A DNA stretch of 64,000 bases, taken from Planctomycetota bacterium (GTDB taxonomy: Bacteria > Planctomycetota > Planctomycetia > Planctomycetales > Planctomycetaceae). This document shows positions 20,165-30,707 of this stretch, piece by piece. The position numbers and the translations under genes were made by a program. The notes beneath the pieces were generated by a model that was not told where the DNA came from, made no database searches, and saw only the letters and a list, made by a program, of their open reading frames with translations. The stretch's first letter is position 1, and every line of letters begins with the position of its first letter. The stretch lies in the NCBI GenBank assembly GCA_027624335.1, contig JAQBWV010000006.1:1-64000 (forward strand), in the 5' to 3' direction.

Positions 20165-22555
20165 ATGGCAACCTTCCTTTCCAGCTTGTTCGATACGTCA
20201 GACTTTCCAGCCAGATGGAACTGCGGTACCTGGACCGCGGGGCATGGATGGCTCCACATCATCTCGGATGTCGCCATTTTTCTGGCGTATGTGGCAATTC
20301 CGATATTGCTGGTCTATTTCATCTTTCGCAAGAAGACCGGAGCGTTCCTGCCAGTCTTCGCGCTGTTTGCTGTCTTTATTATCTCGTGCGGTTTTGGCCA
20401 TCTTGTTGAAGCCACCATCTTCTGGCAGCCTTGGTACAGATTTTCCGGGGTCGTGAAAGCGTTCACAGCAGTGGTTTCGATCTGCACCGTCGCCGCTCTT
20501 GTTCCGCTGATGCCCAGATTCCTGTTGATGCGGACTCCTGAAGAACTCGAACAGGAAATCTCGGATCGCAAACGGGCGGAGGCCGAAGCCGCAGCAGCCA
20601 ATCGAGCCAAAGGCGAGTTTCTGGCCAACATGAGTCACGAGATTCGCACGCCGATGAACGGCATCATTGGCATGTCCGAAATCGCTCTTGAAACGGACAT
20701 GACTCCCGAGCAGCGACGCTATATTGAAACGATCAAGTCGTCCGGCGATGCGTTGCTGAGCATCATCAACGACATTCTCGATTTCTCGAAGATCGAAGCC
20801 CGGAAGATGGAGCTGGAAAACATCGGCTTCCGGCTGCGGGATGACATCTGCGACTGCATGGATATCCTGGCGTTCCGTGCCCATGCCAAAGGTCTGGAAC
20901 TTGCCTTTCACGTAGAAAGCGATGTTCCTGACTCGCTGATCGGCGATCCGGGGCGTCTGCGGCAGATTCTTGTCAACCTTGTTGGTAACTCAATCAAATT
21001 CACTGCGACGGGTGAAGTTGTCGTTCACGTTTCCACCCTTTCCCGCAGCGATGACAGCGTCGAATTGCAGTTTTCCGTGACCGACACGGGAGTCGGAATT
21101 CCGAAAGAAAAACAGGCTCGAATGTTTGAAGCATTCGAACAGGCGGACACTTCAACGACACGGGAATACGGAGGAACCGGTCTGGGGCTGGCGATCTCAC
21201 GTCAGCTTATTGAATTGATGCAGGGGGATGTCCACATCGAAAGTGAAGTCGGAAAAGGAACGACTTTCAGTTTCACCGTTAAACTTGGCATCGACAGCTA
21301 CCCGGTCGTCGAACAACGGATCGAGAAGGAATTCCTGAAAGGTCTTCCAGTACTCATTGTCGACGACAACGCTACCAACAGGATGATCCTGGAAGAGGTG
21401 TCACATGCGTGGGGTATGGTTCCTACTTCGGCTGACGGAGTTGACCCAGCTATTCAAGCATTAGAAAGAGCTCATCACAGCGGAAGCCCAATTCAGCTTG
21501 TGCTCACCGATATGTATATGCCACAGCGGGACGGTATGGATCTTCTGCAATGGATTCGCCAGCGACCTGAGTTTTCCAGTGTGCCCGTTCTGATACTGAG
21601 TTCCGGGCCAACTGCGGAACATCGAGCCAGGGCAGCCGAACTCGACGTTGCTGCGTATCTCACGAAACCAGTTCGTCAATCGTCACTGTTCGACGCTATC
21701 GCGACCGCCTTTGAAGAAAAGGGAACACTGGCAAGTGCTGTTCGTGCAGACGCAGCAGCAACGGAATCGACTGATGGGCGTTCCCTGAATCTTCTGCTGG
21801 CAGAAGATAACCCGGTTAATCAACTGACAGCGACAACGATGCTTGGGAAACTCGGCCATACAGTGACGGTGGCGAATAACGGTCGGGAAGCACTCGAGCA
21901 GATTAACAATCAGGAGTTTGACGTTGTCTTTATGGACGTTCAGATGCCGGAAATGGACGGAATGGCCGCCACGGCCGCGATTCGCGTGAGCGAGAAAGTA
22001 TCAGGGAAACATATGCCAATCGTGGCAATGACAGCTCACGCCATGAAAGGCGACCGGGAACGGTGTATCGAGGCTGGTATGGACGACTACATTTCAAAGC
22101 CGATCCGTCGAGTTGAACTGAAGAGCGTGCTTCAGGCGATTATCGATCGGTTTCTTACCGTCGCCGATGCGGACCAGGAATTTTCCATGACTTCTGAAGG
22201 CAGTAACACGTCAAACCGTTCTGTATTTGATGCTACAGGGTTGATGGACGAGTTCGACGGCGACAAAGACATGCTGTCTCGCATGCTTGAGATCTTTCAG
22301 CGAGACTGCGACGAAAGATTGCCGAGGCTTCGGGCTGCGGTGGAAGCCGGAGATGCGGCAGCGGTCACAGCAGAAGCTCACGCCTTCAAAGGAGGAGTCG
22401 GTAACTTCTTTGCGACGGCTTCGTTTCAGACCGCTCAGATTCTCGAAACGATGGGGCACAGCGGAGACGTCACTCAGGCCGGGCCCGTCCTGGCGAAACT
22501 TGAGTCAGAAATGACGGAGTTGATCTCTGCGCTGGTCGGACTGACCGAAGATTGA
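20165..22555 (+). CDS. Hybrid histidine kinase: ethylene-receptor-like N-terminal membrane domain, HisKA-HATPase, two receiver domains, HPt
   Basis: N-terminal three-helix region [16 protein letters not shown]...[31 protein letters not shown] (H-box); [34 protein letters not shown]1 [14 protein letters not shown]2 [11 protein letters not shown]; HPt [11 protein letters not shown]. Confidence 0.93.
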   Translation: MATFLSSLFDTSDFPARWNCGTWTAGHGWLHIISDVAIFLAYVAIPILLVYFIFRKKTGAFLPVFALFAVFIISCGFGHLVEATIFWQPWYRFSGVVKAFTAVVSICTVAALVPLMPRFLLMRTPEELEQEISDRKRAEAEAAAANRAKGEFLANMSHEIRTPMNGIIGMSEIALETDMTPEQRRYIETIKSSGDALLSIINDILDFSKIEARKMELENIGFRLRDDICDCMDILAFRAHAKGLELAFHVESDVPDSLIGDPGRLRQILVNLVGNSIKFTATGEVVVHVSTLSRSDDSVELQFSVTDTGVGIPKEKQARMFEAFEQADTSTTREYGGTGLGLAISRQLIELMQGDVHIESEVGKGTTFSFTVKLGIDSYPVVEQRIEKEFLKGLPVLIVDDNATNRMILEEVSHAWGMVPTSADGVDPAIQALERAHHSGSPIQLVLTDMYMPQRDGMDLLQWIRQRPEFSSVPVLILSSGPTAEHRARAAELDVAAYLTKPVRQSSLFDAIATAFEEKGTLASAVRADAAATESTDGRSLNLLLAEDNPVNQLTATTMLGKLGHTVTVANNGREALEQINNQEFDVVFMDVQMPEMDGMAATAAIRVSEKVSGKHMPIVAMTAHAMKGDRERCIEAGMDDYISKPIRRVELKSVLQAIIDRFLTVADADQEFSMTSEGSNTSNRSVFDATGLMDEFDGDKDMLSRMLEIFQRDCDERLPRLRAAVEAGDAAAVTAEAHAFKGGVGNFFATASFQTAQILETMGHSGDVTQAGPVLAKLESEMTELISALVGLTED

Positions 22556-22615
22556 AGTTTGGTGGAAGAGGGCAATCACCAGACCTGTTTGTGGCAGACC
22601 AAATGAGGGCACCCC

Positions 22616-24880
22616 ATGACCGAGCCAGGCAGTGACGCGAACGACAACCGGAGCGATGGCCGACGTGATAACGGGATTGTCTCGGATGATGCGAACTTCG
22701 GCTTGAACGAATTCGAAGAAACCGTGCGCTACACGAGATCTGCCACCAGCCCAACACCATCGGGAGAATCCCGAGACTCGCAGGTGAAGCATCAACCTCC
22801 GAAGTCAATCGGTAAATACGAGATCCGTGCACTGCTCGGTCGTGGAGCGTTTGGAGCGGTCTACAAGGGCTACGATGGGCAATTGGATCGTGAAGTCGCC
22901 ATCAAAACCCCATTGCTTGGTGCAATGCTTGAAGAGGGAGCCGAGACTGTCGAGCAAATGTTTCTGCAGGAGGCACGTAAGCTCGCGCAGTTGAACCATT
23001 CGGGCATCGTGGCTGTACACGATGTTGGTATAGAGAACGGCGTTTGCTTCATAGTTTCGGATTTTCTAAAGGGAACCGACCTGAATGAATGGATGAAAGG
23101 AAGAACTGTCAGCTGGCAGGAAACCGCCGGAATGATCGCCTTGGTTGCCGATGCTCTCTCGGACGCTCACGCCGCCAGTGTCGTGCATAGAGATGTCAAG
23201 CCAGCGAATATCATTGTCACCCAGCGAGCGGAGGGAGCGGTGCCCGTCCTTGTTGACTTTGGTCTGGCGCTGACCGAAGGGGCGGCATCGAATCGCGGCC
23301 AGATCGTTGGGACGCCTAACTACATGTCTCCTGAGCAGGCTCGAGGAGATGGGCATCTTCTCGACGGTCGCACCGACATCTATTCGCTCGGAGTCATCCT
23401 GTATCGGATGCTATGCGGAGAACTTCCCTTTCGAGCGTCCAGCGTGTCGATTCTGCTCAAGAGCGTCATCGACGACGCTCCGAGACCGCCTCGACAACTC
23501 GTCCATGGTGTTCCAAAGGAGCTCGAGGCGGTCTGCCTCCGCGCCATGGCCAAGGACGTGGCGAATCGATACACAACGGCAGGGGATATGGCTGCAGAAC
23601 TACGCCAGATCCTGAAACAGGATGAGTTTGGCAAGAGTTCGTCCTCACGTCGAAACGCTCGATCCCGGAGTCGGGTGACGACGGAGAGCCCAAAGAAATC
23701 GCCTGATGGAATAAAGATCCTGATCGCTGAGGATCACGAGCTGACGCGATTCAAGCTGAAGACAGATCTTGAGAAATGGGGCCACGAGGTCACTGAGGCC
23801 GAAGATGGGGAAAAAGCGTGGGAGCTGTTTCAAAAAGGCGAATACCCGATTGTCATCACTGACTGGATGATGCCAAACGTTGATGGACTGCAGCTCGTTC
23901 AGAAGATTAGAGCGACTAAACAGGCGGCATACGTCTACATCATCATGCTGACAGCGAAGGCCGAGAAGCACGACATTGTCGCGGGAATGAGTGCCGGTGC
24001 CGACGACTTTCTTGCCAAGCCATTTCATCGCGACGAACTGCACGTTCGATTAAGGGCAGGGCAGAGAATCACAAGTCTGAATCAGGAACTGCACGAATCC
24101 AACCGCCGCATGAAGCGCAGCCTTGACGCGGCGGCGCAGATCCAGAAGTCATTTCTACCAGCCTTAGTTCCAGAGACCGCGACTTTTGAATTCGCCTGGG
24201 AGTACCAGCTCTGCGACGAACTAGGCGGAGACATGTTAAACATCGTCCGCCTTGATGACGACCGCCTTGGAATCTACATCCTGGAAGTGAGCGGGCACGG
24301 TGTTCCCGCGTCACTGCTCGCGACTGCGCTCAGTCGCCTGATGTCTTCCGCAGACGACCAGAATTCGTTGCTTGTCGAACGCGGCGATGACCCGGATGAC
24401 TACGGTATTCTCGAACCTGATGAAGTAGCCACACGTCTGTGTGGTCAGTTCGCGGGAAGACAGGAATCAGGACAGTTCTGCAGTCTGCTGTACGGTGTTC
24501 TGGACCTGAGCACTTCGGAGTTCGTCTATATCAGTGCCGGGCATCCTCCGCTGCTGCTGCTGCGAGCGAACGGTCAGTGTGATGCTCTTGAAGGATCAGG
24601 GTTACCGATCGGAGTTATTCCAGAGGGATCGGATTACGACACCGAGTCGCTGGTACTCGCTCCCGGTGACCGACTCGTGATTTACTCAGACGGTGTCATT
24701 GACACGGCCAACACCGACGGCGAACTCTACGGTGCTGACCGATTTCGCGAGGTTCTATCGAACAACCGCGGCTCGCCAGTAGGCGAGGTTGTAAAGTCGG
24801 TTATCAGGGAGCTGACTCGGTGGCGAGGCAGCGCTCCAATCGGTGATGACGTGTCTTTGATTGCGATTGAGGCAAAGTGA
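22616..24880 (+). CDS. Ser/Thr protein kinase - receiver - SpoIIE/PP2C-type phosphatase fusion
   Basis: LGRGAFGAVYKGYDGQLDREVAIKTP; VHRDVKPANIIV; DFGLALTEG; REC IKILIAEDHELTRFKL...VITDWMMPNVDG...LTAKAE; phosphatase ELGGDMLNI...EVSGHGVPASLLATALSR...IYSDGVIDT...GDDVSLIAI. Confidence 0.93.
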   Translation: MTEPGSDANDNRSDGRRDNGIVSDDANFGLNEFEETVRYTRSATSPTPSGESRDSQVKHQPPKSIGKYEIRALLGRGAFGAVYKGYDGQLDREVAIKTPLLGAMLEEGAETVEQMFLQEARKLAQLNHSGIVAVHDVGIENGVCFIVSDFLKGTDLNEWMKGRTVSWQETAGMIALVADALSDAHAASVVHRDVKPANIIVTQRAEGAVPVLVDFGLALTEGAASNRGQIVGTPNYMSPEQARGDGHLLDGRTDIYSLGVILYRMLCGELPFRASSVSILLKSVIDDAPRPPRQLVHGVPKELEAVCLRAMAKDVANRYTTAGDMAAELRQILKQDEFGKSSSSRRNARSRSRVTTESPKKSPDGIKILIAEDHELTRFKLKTDLEKWGHEVTEAEDGEKAWELFQKGEYPIVITDWMMPNVDGLQLVQKIRATKQAAYVYIIMLTAKAEKHDIVAGMSAGADDFLAKPFHRDELHVRLRAGQRITSLNQELHESNRRMKRSLDAAAQIQKSFLPALVPETATFEFAWEYQLCDELGGDMLNIVRLDDDRLGIYILEVSGHGVPASLLATALSRLMSSADDQNSLLVERGDDPDDYGILEPDEVATRLCGQFAGRQESGQFCSLLYGVLDLSTSEFVYISAGHPPLLLLRANGQCDALEGSGLPIGVIPEGSDYDTESLVLAPGDRLVIYSDGVIDTANTDGELYGADRFREVLSNNRGSPVGEVVKSVIRELTRWRGSAPIGDDVSLIAIEAK

Positions 24881-25038
24881 TGATGGCGATGCGATCGCAA
24901 ATTTCTGACTCGCGTTTGCGTGGCATGTCGAAAGCAATCGTGTAACATTGCCCGCCTCCGCTCCGGAACGTTGACCGGATCGGCGATTTTCGCTGCTTGA
25001 CGCGTAAGAGGGCGCGAAGCAAATCAGCAAGAACACAT

Positions 25039-25112
25039 GTCCCCGTAGATCAACTGGATAGATCGTCGGCCTCCGAAGCCGAAGGTTAGAGGTTCGAATC
25101 CTCTCGGGGATA
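25039..25112 (+). tRNA. tRNA-Arg (anticodon CCG), CCA not encoded
   Basis: Cloverleaf: acceptor gtccccg/cggggat; D-stem gatc/gatc; anticodon stem tcggc-ctCCGaa-gccga; T-arm agagg-ttcgaat-cctct. Confidence 0.93.
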
Positions 25113-25417
25113 CTGGGAATGACCGCCACACACGGTAGGTGTAAGACGACAATCGAGGTAGCGATCAACCGCATGGAAACACGGCAGGACATCTCAAGTG
25201 AGACGGTCGCGCGGGTGGCTCGACCGCTGGTGGTGGGGTGTCGCAGGCGCAGGACGCCGTGCCATCGACGCACGTGACAGTTGTCTCGTCCGTATTGAAT
25301 CTAGACGCGAACGACGAAACATCCTGTTGCTACGCTTCCAGCCCATTCTGACCGGGGCCACGCTGCGATGTCGATCTGCCGACGCGAAAACGGCTCTTTG
25401 ACTGGAAGGCCGGATGA

Positions 25418-25696
25418 GGCCCGGACGGCATGGTCTTCGACCAGAAAGGTTGACTGTACGTCGTCGGTGGATTGACTCGAACCAACCTGCCCCACGAAAC
25501 GGCGGATAAGTTCAACGGTGGCATCTACGTGATTTCATCAGAAGGAGGACTGCTCGACTTTGCCGCGATTCCTCGCGACGAAGTTACCAAATTCACGTTC
25601 GGCGTTTTGGATCTGAGAACACTTTACGTGACGGCGGGCGGAACCCTCTGGAGCATCCGAACCACGACGCCCGGCAAAATGCCGTGGCCGAAATAG
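25418..25696 (+). pseudogene. Decayed C-terminal remnant of an SMP-30/gluconolactonase-like gene
   Basis: Frame reads GPDGMVFDQKG*LYVVGGLTRTNLPHETADKFNGGIYVISSEGG...LRTLYVTAGGTLWSIRTTTPGKMPWPK with an in-frame TGA at 25451 and no upstream coding. Confidence 0.7.
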
Positions 25697-26107
25697 CCAT
25701 TATCATCAACTGCCAACCTGGCTGGCAGGGCGGACCGTACGGAACCTGCAGATTTCGCAGTGTCCACACGAGTGACGGCTTCTTTCGACGAGTAACGGCG
25801 TCGCGAAGTTCCAGTTGGACACGACTGACAGCAACGTCTACCCACATTGGCCGACAATCGCTGATTAACGAATTCGTCGGGGAGTATTGAAAGTGGCTCG
25901 CCGTTAGTCCGTCCGCGACAATTCATCGAGGCGTACCAGTTCGCGATGACGAAGTCGCGGCGGTAGCATGGAACGAGCCTGAATGCTGAGTGGACTTTCT
26001 TAAAGTGCAGCGCTGTCCGAATGCGACGAACGACTCCAGAGGGACGGAGTCGTTGGTGAGTAGCTCGACGGGAACATGCTGCGAACTGACCTCGTAGACG
26101 GCCAACT

Positions 26108-27562
26108 ATGTTTCAACGGCTTGTATCTCAAATCCTGCTGCCCGTTCTGATTGTCGCCATCGGCGCGGGAGGGCTGGTGTGGCTGAGCACCAGGGACGCG
26201 CCGCCCGAGCGAGTCGCGCAGCAGCCTTCGCCGCTGCTGGTCGAAACGATTCCCTTGCAGGCCAGCGCATCGAGCTTTCCGATTCACGTGGGTGGAAATG
26301 TGGTGCCGCGGCGCGAAGTGACTTTGTCCGCTGAAGTCGACGGTGCGGTGACTTTCAAAGGCGACTCGATTGAAAGCGGCCGGCATGTCCGACAGGGAAC
26401 GCCGCTCATCCAGATCGATCCTGCGCGATATGAATTGCTCCTCGGACAACTGGACAGCGAACTGCAGCAGGTTGACGCGGATCTACAGCGGCTTGTCACC
26501 GAGGAACAGGGAACAGTTTCGCTGATCAAGCTGGCAGAACGGGAAGCGGAAATCGCGACCGCCGCTTCAACGCGACTGAAAGGTCTCGCGTTGAAGAATG
26601 CCGCGACCGACGCCGATCTCGAAGCTGTTGAACGAACGGAGTTGCAGGCTCGCAACGTACTGACCGTGCTGTTGAATCAGCACACGTTAATTCCGGTCCA
26701 GCGTCAACGTCTGCAGGCTCAACACATGCTGACGACACTCAAGCAGCAACAGGCACAATTGAATCTGGATCGCACTGAAATTGTCGCGCCGTTCACGGGG
26801 GTAATAACGGTCGTTGATGTCGAGCAGGGCAACTATGTTCAAACCGGCGACATGCTGCTGAAACTGGAAGACACGTCAGCCGTCGATGTCGAATGCAGTC
26901 TGCGAATGGACGATCTGTACTGGCTCTGGAATTCTCATGCCGGCAGTGATGAAGTTGCGGTCGCTGAATCCGCGCATGGAGAGTTGGTTGACCCGGTCAA
27001 CATTGATGTAGGAAAACCGTTTGAGATCCCCGCCGTTGACGCCCTGGTGGTCGGTGAAGTCGCGGGTCGACAGTTTCACTGGAACGGACGACTGTCGCGA
27101 TACGAGGGGCGAGGAGTGAATCAGAAGACTCGGACCGTGTCCTGTCGAGTCGCCGTGTCCGAGCCAATTCGAGAGGACGCTGCAGATGGGCCGCCGACAC
27201 TGATGCGTGGGATGTACGTGACCGTCACGTTGAACGTCACACCGAGAATTCGTTTGCTGAGCATCCCTACGCGAGGCGTGCAGCCGAACGGTCAGGTGTG
27301 GACCGTCGACAATGGACTGCTGCGCAGCCACTCCGTGAAGGCGGCGAAAACTCTGGCCGACAGCGTTCTGGTTCGTGCAGATACGACGGACCTGAAGCCC
27401 GGTGACCGGATCGTCATCACTCAGCTGTCCACGCCAATGGATGGCAGCCGCGTTCGTGAAGCTGGCACGGACCGGTCAGCGGAAGCCGCAACTCCCGATG
27501 CGTCGATCAACGGTGATGACGGGAGCGATGGCGTTGATGACGGCGGGGGCGGCGCACCATGA
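26108..27562 (+). CDS. RND efflux periplasmic adaptor (HlyD/MFP family)
   Basis: FPIHVGGNVVPRREVTLSAEVDGAVTF; coiled-coil region; LDRTEIVAPFTGVITVVDVEQGNYVQTGDMLLKLED. Confidence 0.93.
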   Translation: MFQRLVSQILLPVLIVAIGAGGLVWLSTRDAPPERVAQQPSPLLVETIPLQASASSFPIHVGGNVVPRREVTLSAEVDGAVTFKGDSIESGRHVRQGTPLIQIDPARYELLLGQLDSELQQVDADLQRLVTEEQGTVSLIKLAEREAEIATAASTRLKGLALKNAATDADLEAVERTELQARNVLTVLLNQHTLIPVQRQRLQAQHMLTTLKQQQAQLNLDRTEIVAPFTGVITVVDVEQGNYVQTGDMLLKLEDTSAVDVECSLRMDDLYWLWNSHAGSDEVAVAESAHGELVDPVNIDVGKPFEIPAVDALVVGEVAGRQFHWNGRLSRYEGRGVNQKTRTVSCRVAVSEPIREDAADGPPTLMRGMYVTVTLNVTPRIRLLSIPTRGVQPNGQVWTVDNGLLRSHSVKAAKTLADSVLVRADTTDLKPGDRIVITQLSTPMDGSRVREAGTDRSAEAATPDASINGDDGSDGVDDGGGGAP

Positions 27563-30500
27563 GGACCGTTATCGCGTGGGCGATTCGGAACTCACCGTCC
27601 ATGAACACGCTGATGGTTGCAGTGCTGGTCACGGGCGTGGCGTGCATGATGAGTCTGCGCCGAGAACGGTACCCCGAGTTCCGCCCCGACGAGATCACGG
27701 TGACGGTCAGCTACCCGGGAGCCTCGCCCGCTGAAACGGAGCAGGCGATCTGTCTGCGAGTTGAAGAAGCAATTCGTTCGATCGTCGGGATTCGCAAAGT
27801 CGTATCGTTGGCGCAGGAAGGTCAGGGCTCGGTCACCGCCGAGCTGGACACCGACGTCGATGATCCCGGTAATGTGCTGGACGAAGTTCGCGACGCGATC
27901 GATCGCATTTCGACGTTCCCCGAGGAAGCCGAGAAGCCAGTCGTCAAGCTGCCAGTTCGATTCAATCCGGTCATCTCGGTATCGATCATCCCGCCTGAAG
28001 GCAGCGCCCCGGACAACGATCCGATCGCCGAGCGACAGCTGCGCGCGGTGACCGATCAGGTTTACGAAGACCTGATGCAGCTGCCGGACGTCTCCTATGC
28101 CAGCCAGGACCAGGCGAAGGAGTACCAGATCGACATCGAGATCTCGCAGGCCACGCTTCGCAAGTACGGCCTGACTCATCGCGACGTCGCCGATGCCGTG
28201 CGCCGAGGAAACGTGGAACTGCCCGCAGGATCGATCAGAGCGAAGACCGGCGAAGTCCTGCTGCGCGCATCGAACAAGCACGTCACTGGCAGAGAGATCG
28301 CCAGAATTCCCGTCCTGACGGATGAGAGTGGAACGTCTCTGACCGTTGGCGACCTGGGCACAGTCAAGGACGGCTTTGACGACCGAGAGATTTTTCTGCG
28401 CGTGGACGGAGGGCCACACCAGTGGATCATGGTCCGCATGACGCCGGACGAGGACATGCTCACCATCCGTGATCAGGTATACGCTTACGCCGCGGCGAAG
28501 CAGATGCCGGACGGCTACAAGCTGAAAGTCTGGGGCGACTGGTCCAAGCAGGCACGCGATCGGCTGGATCTGGTGTCTCGCAACGGGATCTTTGGATTGC
28601 TGCTCGTCTTCGGTGTGCTCGGTTTGTTTCTCGATCTGCGTCTGGCGGCGTGGGTCGCGCTGGGGATTCCGATTTCCGTGTTCGGCACCTGCGCGATCAT
28701 GCAGCTGTATGGCGCGACGTTAAACGTGTATTCGATGTTCGCGTTTGTCATGGGGCTGGGGATCGTCGTCGACGATGCCATCGTGATCGCCGAAAACGTC
28801 TACGCGCATCGGTTGACTGGAAAGTCCGGACTGCAGGCGGCGATCGATGGCACGGTCGAAGTGGCCCCTTCGGTCATCAATTCGGTTCTGACGACAGTCA
28901 TCGCGTTCATTCCGCTGGCGTACGTCAGCGGCGACATGGGCAAGTGGATTGCCGTGATGCCGCTAGGCCTGATCTCGATGCTGCTGATTTCGCTGTTCGA
29001 AGCATTGTTCATTTTGCCGTGCCATCTGGCGCGCACGAAGCTGCCCGAAAGTGAATCCGACGTGCCGCAGTTTCAACGTCGAGTGCAGGCTGCCGTATCC
29101 GGCTTCGTCGATCGCCTCTACGTGCCGTCGTTTCGCTGGACGTTGAAGAATCCGGCCATCGTGCTCAGCAGCTCGGTGGCAGCACTGTTGTTGACGATCG
29201 GCCTGTACCGCGGCGGATTCACGCCGTTCGTTTTCAGTCCTAGTCTGGACTGGGAATTCGTTTACACCTACATCGAATACCCGAAAGGCACGCCGCCGGA
29301 AACGGTGATCGCAGCGACCGAACGACTGGGCGCCGCCTTTCGTGAAGTCGAACAGGAACACCTGCGGCCGGGTGGCCGCACGCTGGTCACCACGTCCACC
29401 CGGTCGGTCGGTCGAGGAAGTTCGCAGGACCGGCTGAAAGGTGACGTCTATGTCGAGTTCGATCCGAAGCGGGTCTTCCAGACGACATCCAGCCAGGAGA
29501 TCGTCGCGCGCTGGCGGGACAAAGCCGGCGAATTCCCCGGTGCCGAACGTGTTGTGTTCTGGGGTCTGGATCAGTCGCCCGGCGGCAGTCCCGTTGATCT
29601 GTCGCTGCTGGGTTCAGACATCGACGAACTGGAAGCAGTGGCCGGAAAAATCAAAACGCAACTGGCGAGCTACGCCGGTGTGTTCGACATTCAGGACAGC
29701 CGCGGCCCCGGCAAGTGGGAACTGCAGTTAAAGCTGAAATCGGAAGCCGAAGCGCTGGGCATTCAACTGGAAGATCTGGCCCGCACGGTTCGAGCGGCGT
29801 TTTACGGCGAAGAAGTCATGCGGCTGCAGCGCGGCCGGCACGAAGTCAAGTTGATGGTCCGCTATCCCGAAGACGAACGCCGATCACTGCATCAGATGGA
29901 CGAGATCCGGGTTCGCACCAAAGATGGCGACGAAATCCCGCTGCCCGTGCTGGCCGACGTCACCGCACGCCGCGGCTATTCGACGATCAAACGCATCGAC
30001 CAGCGACGGGCCGTCACCATCACCGCCAACGTCGACGAAACGAAGGGCAACGCGCTGAGCATCGTGAGCGATCTGCAGGGCGGGTTTCTCGCCGATCTGT
30101 TGCAACAGCACCCGTCAGTTCACGGACGCTGGGAGGGCCAACAGGAACAGACGCGGCGATCGTTCACCAGTCTGATGATCGGTTTCGCACTGGCCGTGTT
30201 CGGCATGTACGCGTTGCTGACTCTGGAATTCAAATCGTACTTCCAGCCGATCATCATCCTGGCGGTCCTGCCCTTCGGTCTGATCGGCGCTGTGCTGGGT
30301 CACCTGATACTCGGACAGGTGCTGACGCTATTCAGCCTTTTTGGAGCAGTCACGCTGGCGGGCATCATCGCCAACGACTCGATCGTGCTGGTCGATTTCA
30401 TCAACCGGCGTCTGGCCGAAGGCGCCGAGCTAACCGACGCGCTGCTCGAATCAGGCCGCCGCCGCTTCCGTCCGGTCATGCTGACGTCGATCACCACGAT

Positions 30501-30696
30501 CGCCGCCCTCTTGCCGCTTCTCGCCGAACGCAACACGCAGGCGCAGGTGATCATCCCGATGGCGATCAGCATCGCGTTCGGCCTGGCCCTGGCAACGCTG
30601 TGGATCCTGTACCTGGTGCCAGCAATTTTCAGCATCTACGCGAAGTGCGTTCTGTTGAGAAGACCCGCCGACGATGGCGCGTACCCGGATGAGTGA
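27559..30696 (+). CDS. RND-family efflux permease (AcrB/MdtB-like)
   Basis: About 1045 aa; TVSYPGASPAETEQAICLRVEEAIRSI; FVMGLGIVVDDAIVIAENVYAHR; FGAVTLAGIIANDSIVLVDFINRR; ATG overlaps the adaptor stop. Confidence 0.96.
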   Translation: MRTVIAWAIRNSPSMNTLMVAVLVTGVACMMSLRRERYPEFRPDEITVTVSYPGASPAETEQAICLRVEEAIRSIVGIRKVVSLAQEGQGSVTAELDTDVDDPGNVLDEVRDAIDRISTFPEEAEKPVVKLPVRFNPVISVSIIPPEGSAPDNDPIAERQLRAVTDQVYEDLMQLPDVSYASQDQAKEYQIDIEISQATLRKYGLTHRDVADAVRRGNVELPAGSIRAKTGEVLLRASNKHVTGREIARIPVLTDESGTSLTVGDLGTVKDGFDDREIFLRVDGGPHQWIMVRMTPDEDMLTIRDQVYAYAAAKQMPDGYKLKVWGDWSKQARDRLDLVSRNGIFGLLLVFGVLGLFLDLRLAAWVALGIPISVFGTCAIMQLYGATLNVYSMFAFVMGLGIVVDDAIVIAENVYAHRLTGKSGLQAAIDGTVEVAPSVINSVLTTVIAFIPLAYVSGDMGKWIAVMPLGLISMLLISLFEALFILPCHLARTKLPESESDVPQFQRRVQAAVSGFVDRLYVPSFRWTLKNPAIVLSSSVAALLLTIGLYRGGFTPFVFSPSLDWEFVYTYIEYPKGTPPETVIAATERLGAAFREVEQEHLRPGGRTLVTTSTRSVGRGSSQDRLKGDVYVEFDPKRVFQTTSSQEIVARWRDKAGEFPGAERVVFWGLDQSPGGSPVDLSLLGSDIDELEAVAGKIKTQLASYAGVFDIQDSRGPGKWELQLKLKSEAEALGIQLEDLARTVRAAFYGEEVMRLQRGRHEVKLMVRYPEDERRSLHQMDEIRVRTKDGDEIPLPVLADVTARRGYSTIKRIDQRRAVTITANVDETKGNALSIVSDLQGGFLADLLQQHPSVHGRWEGQQEQTRRSFTSLMIGFALAVFGMYALLTLEFKSYFQPIIILAVLPFGLIGAVLGHLILGQVLTLFSLFGAVTLAGIIANDSIVLVDFINRRLAEGAELTDALLESGRRRFRPVMLTSITTIAALLPLLAERNTQAQVIIPMAISIAFGLALATLWILYLVPAIFSIYAKCVLLRRPADDGAYPDE

Positions 30697-30707
30697 CGAA
30701 TTAGATT

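Noticed and set aside
29715-30692. 325-aa + strand ORF overlapping the RND permease
   Set aside because: Arg/His/Gly-rich alternate frame of the RND gene with no recognisable domain
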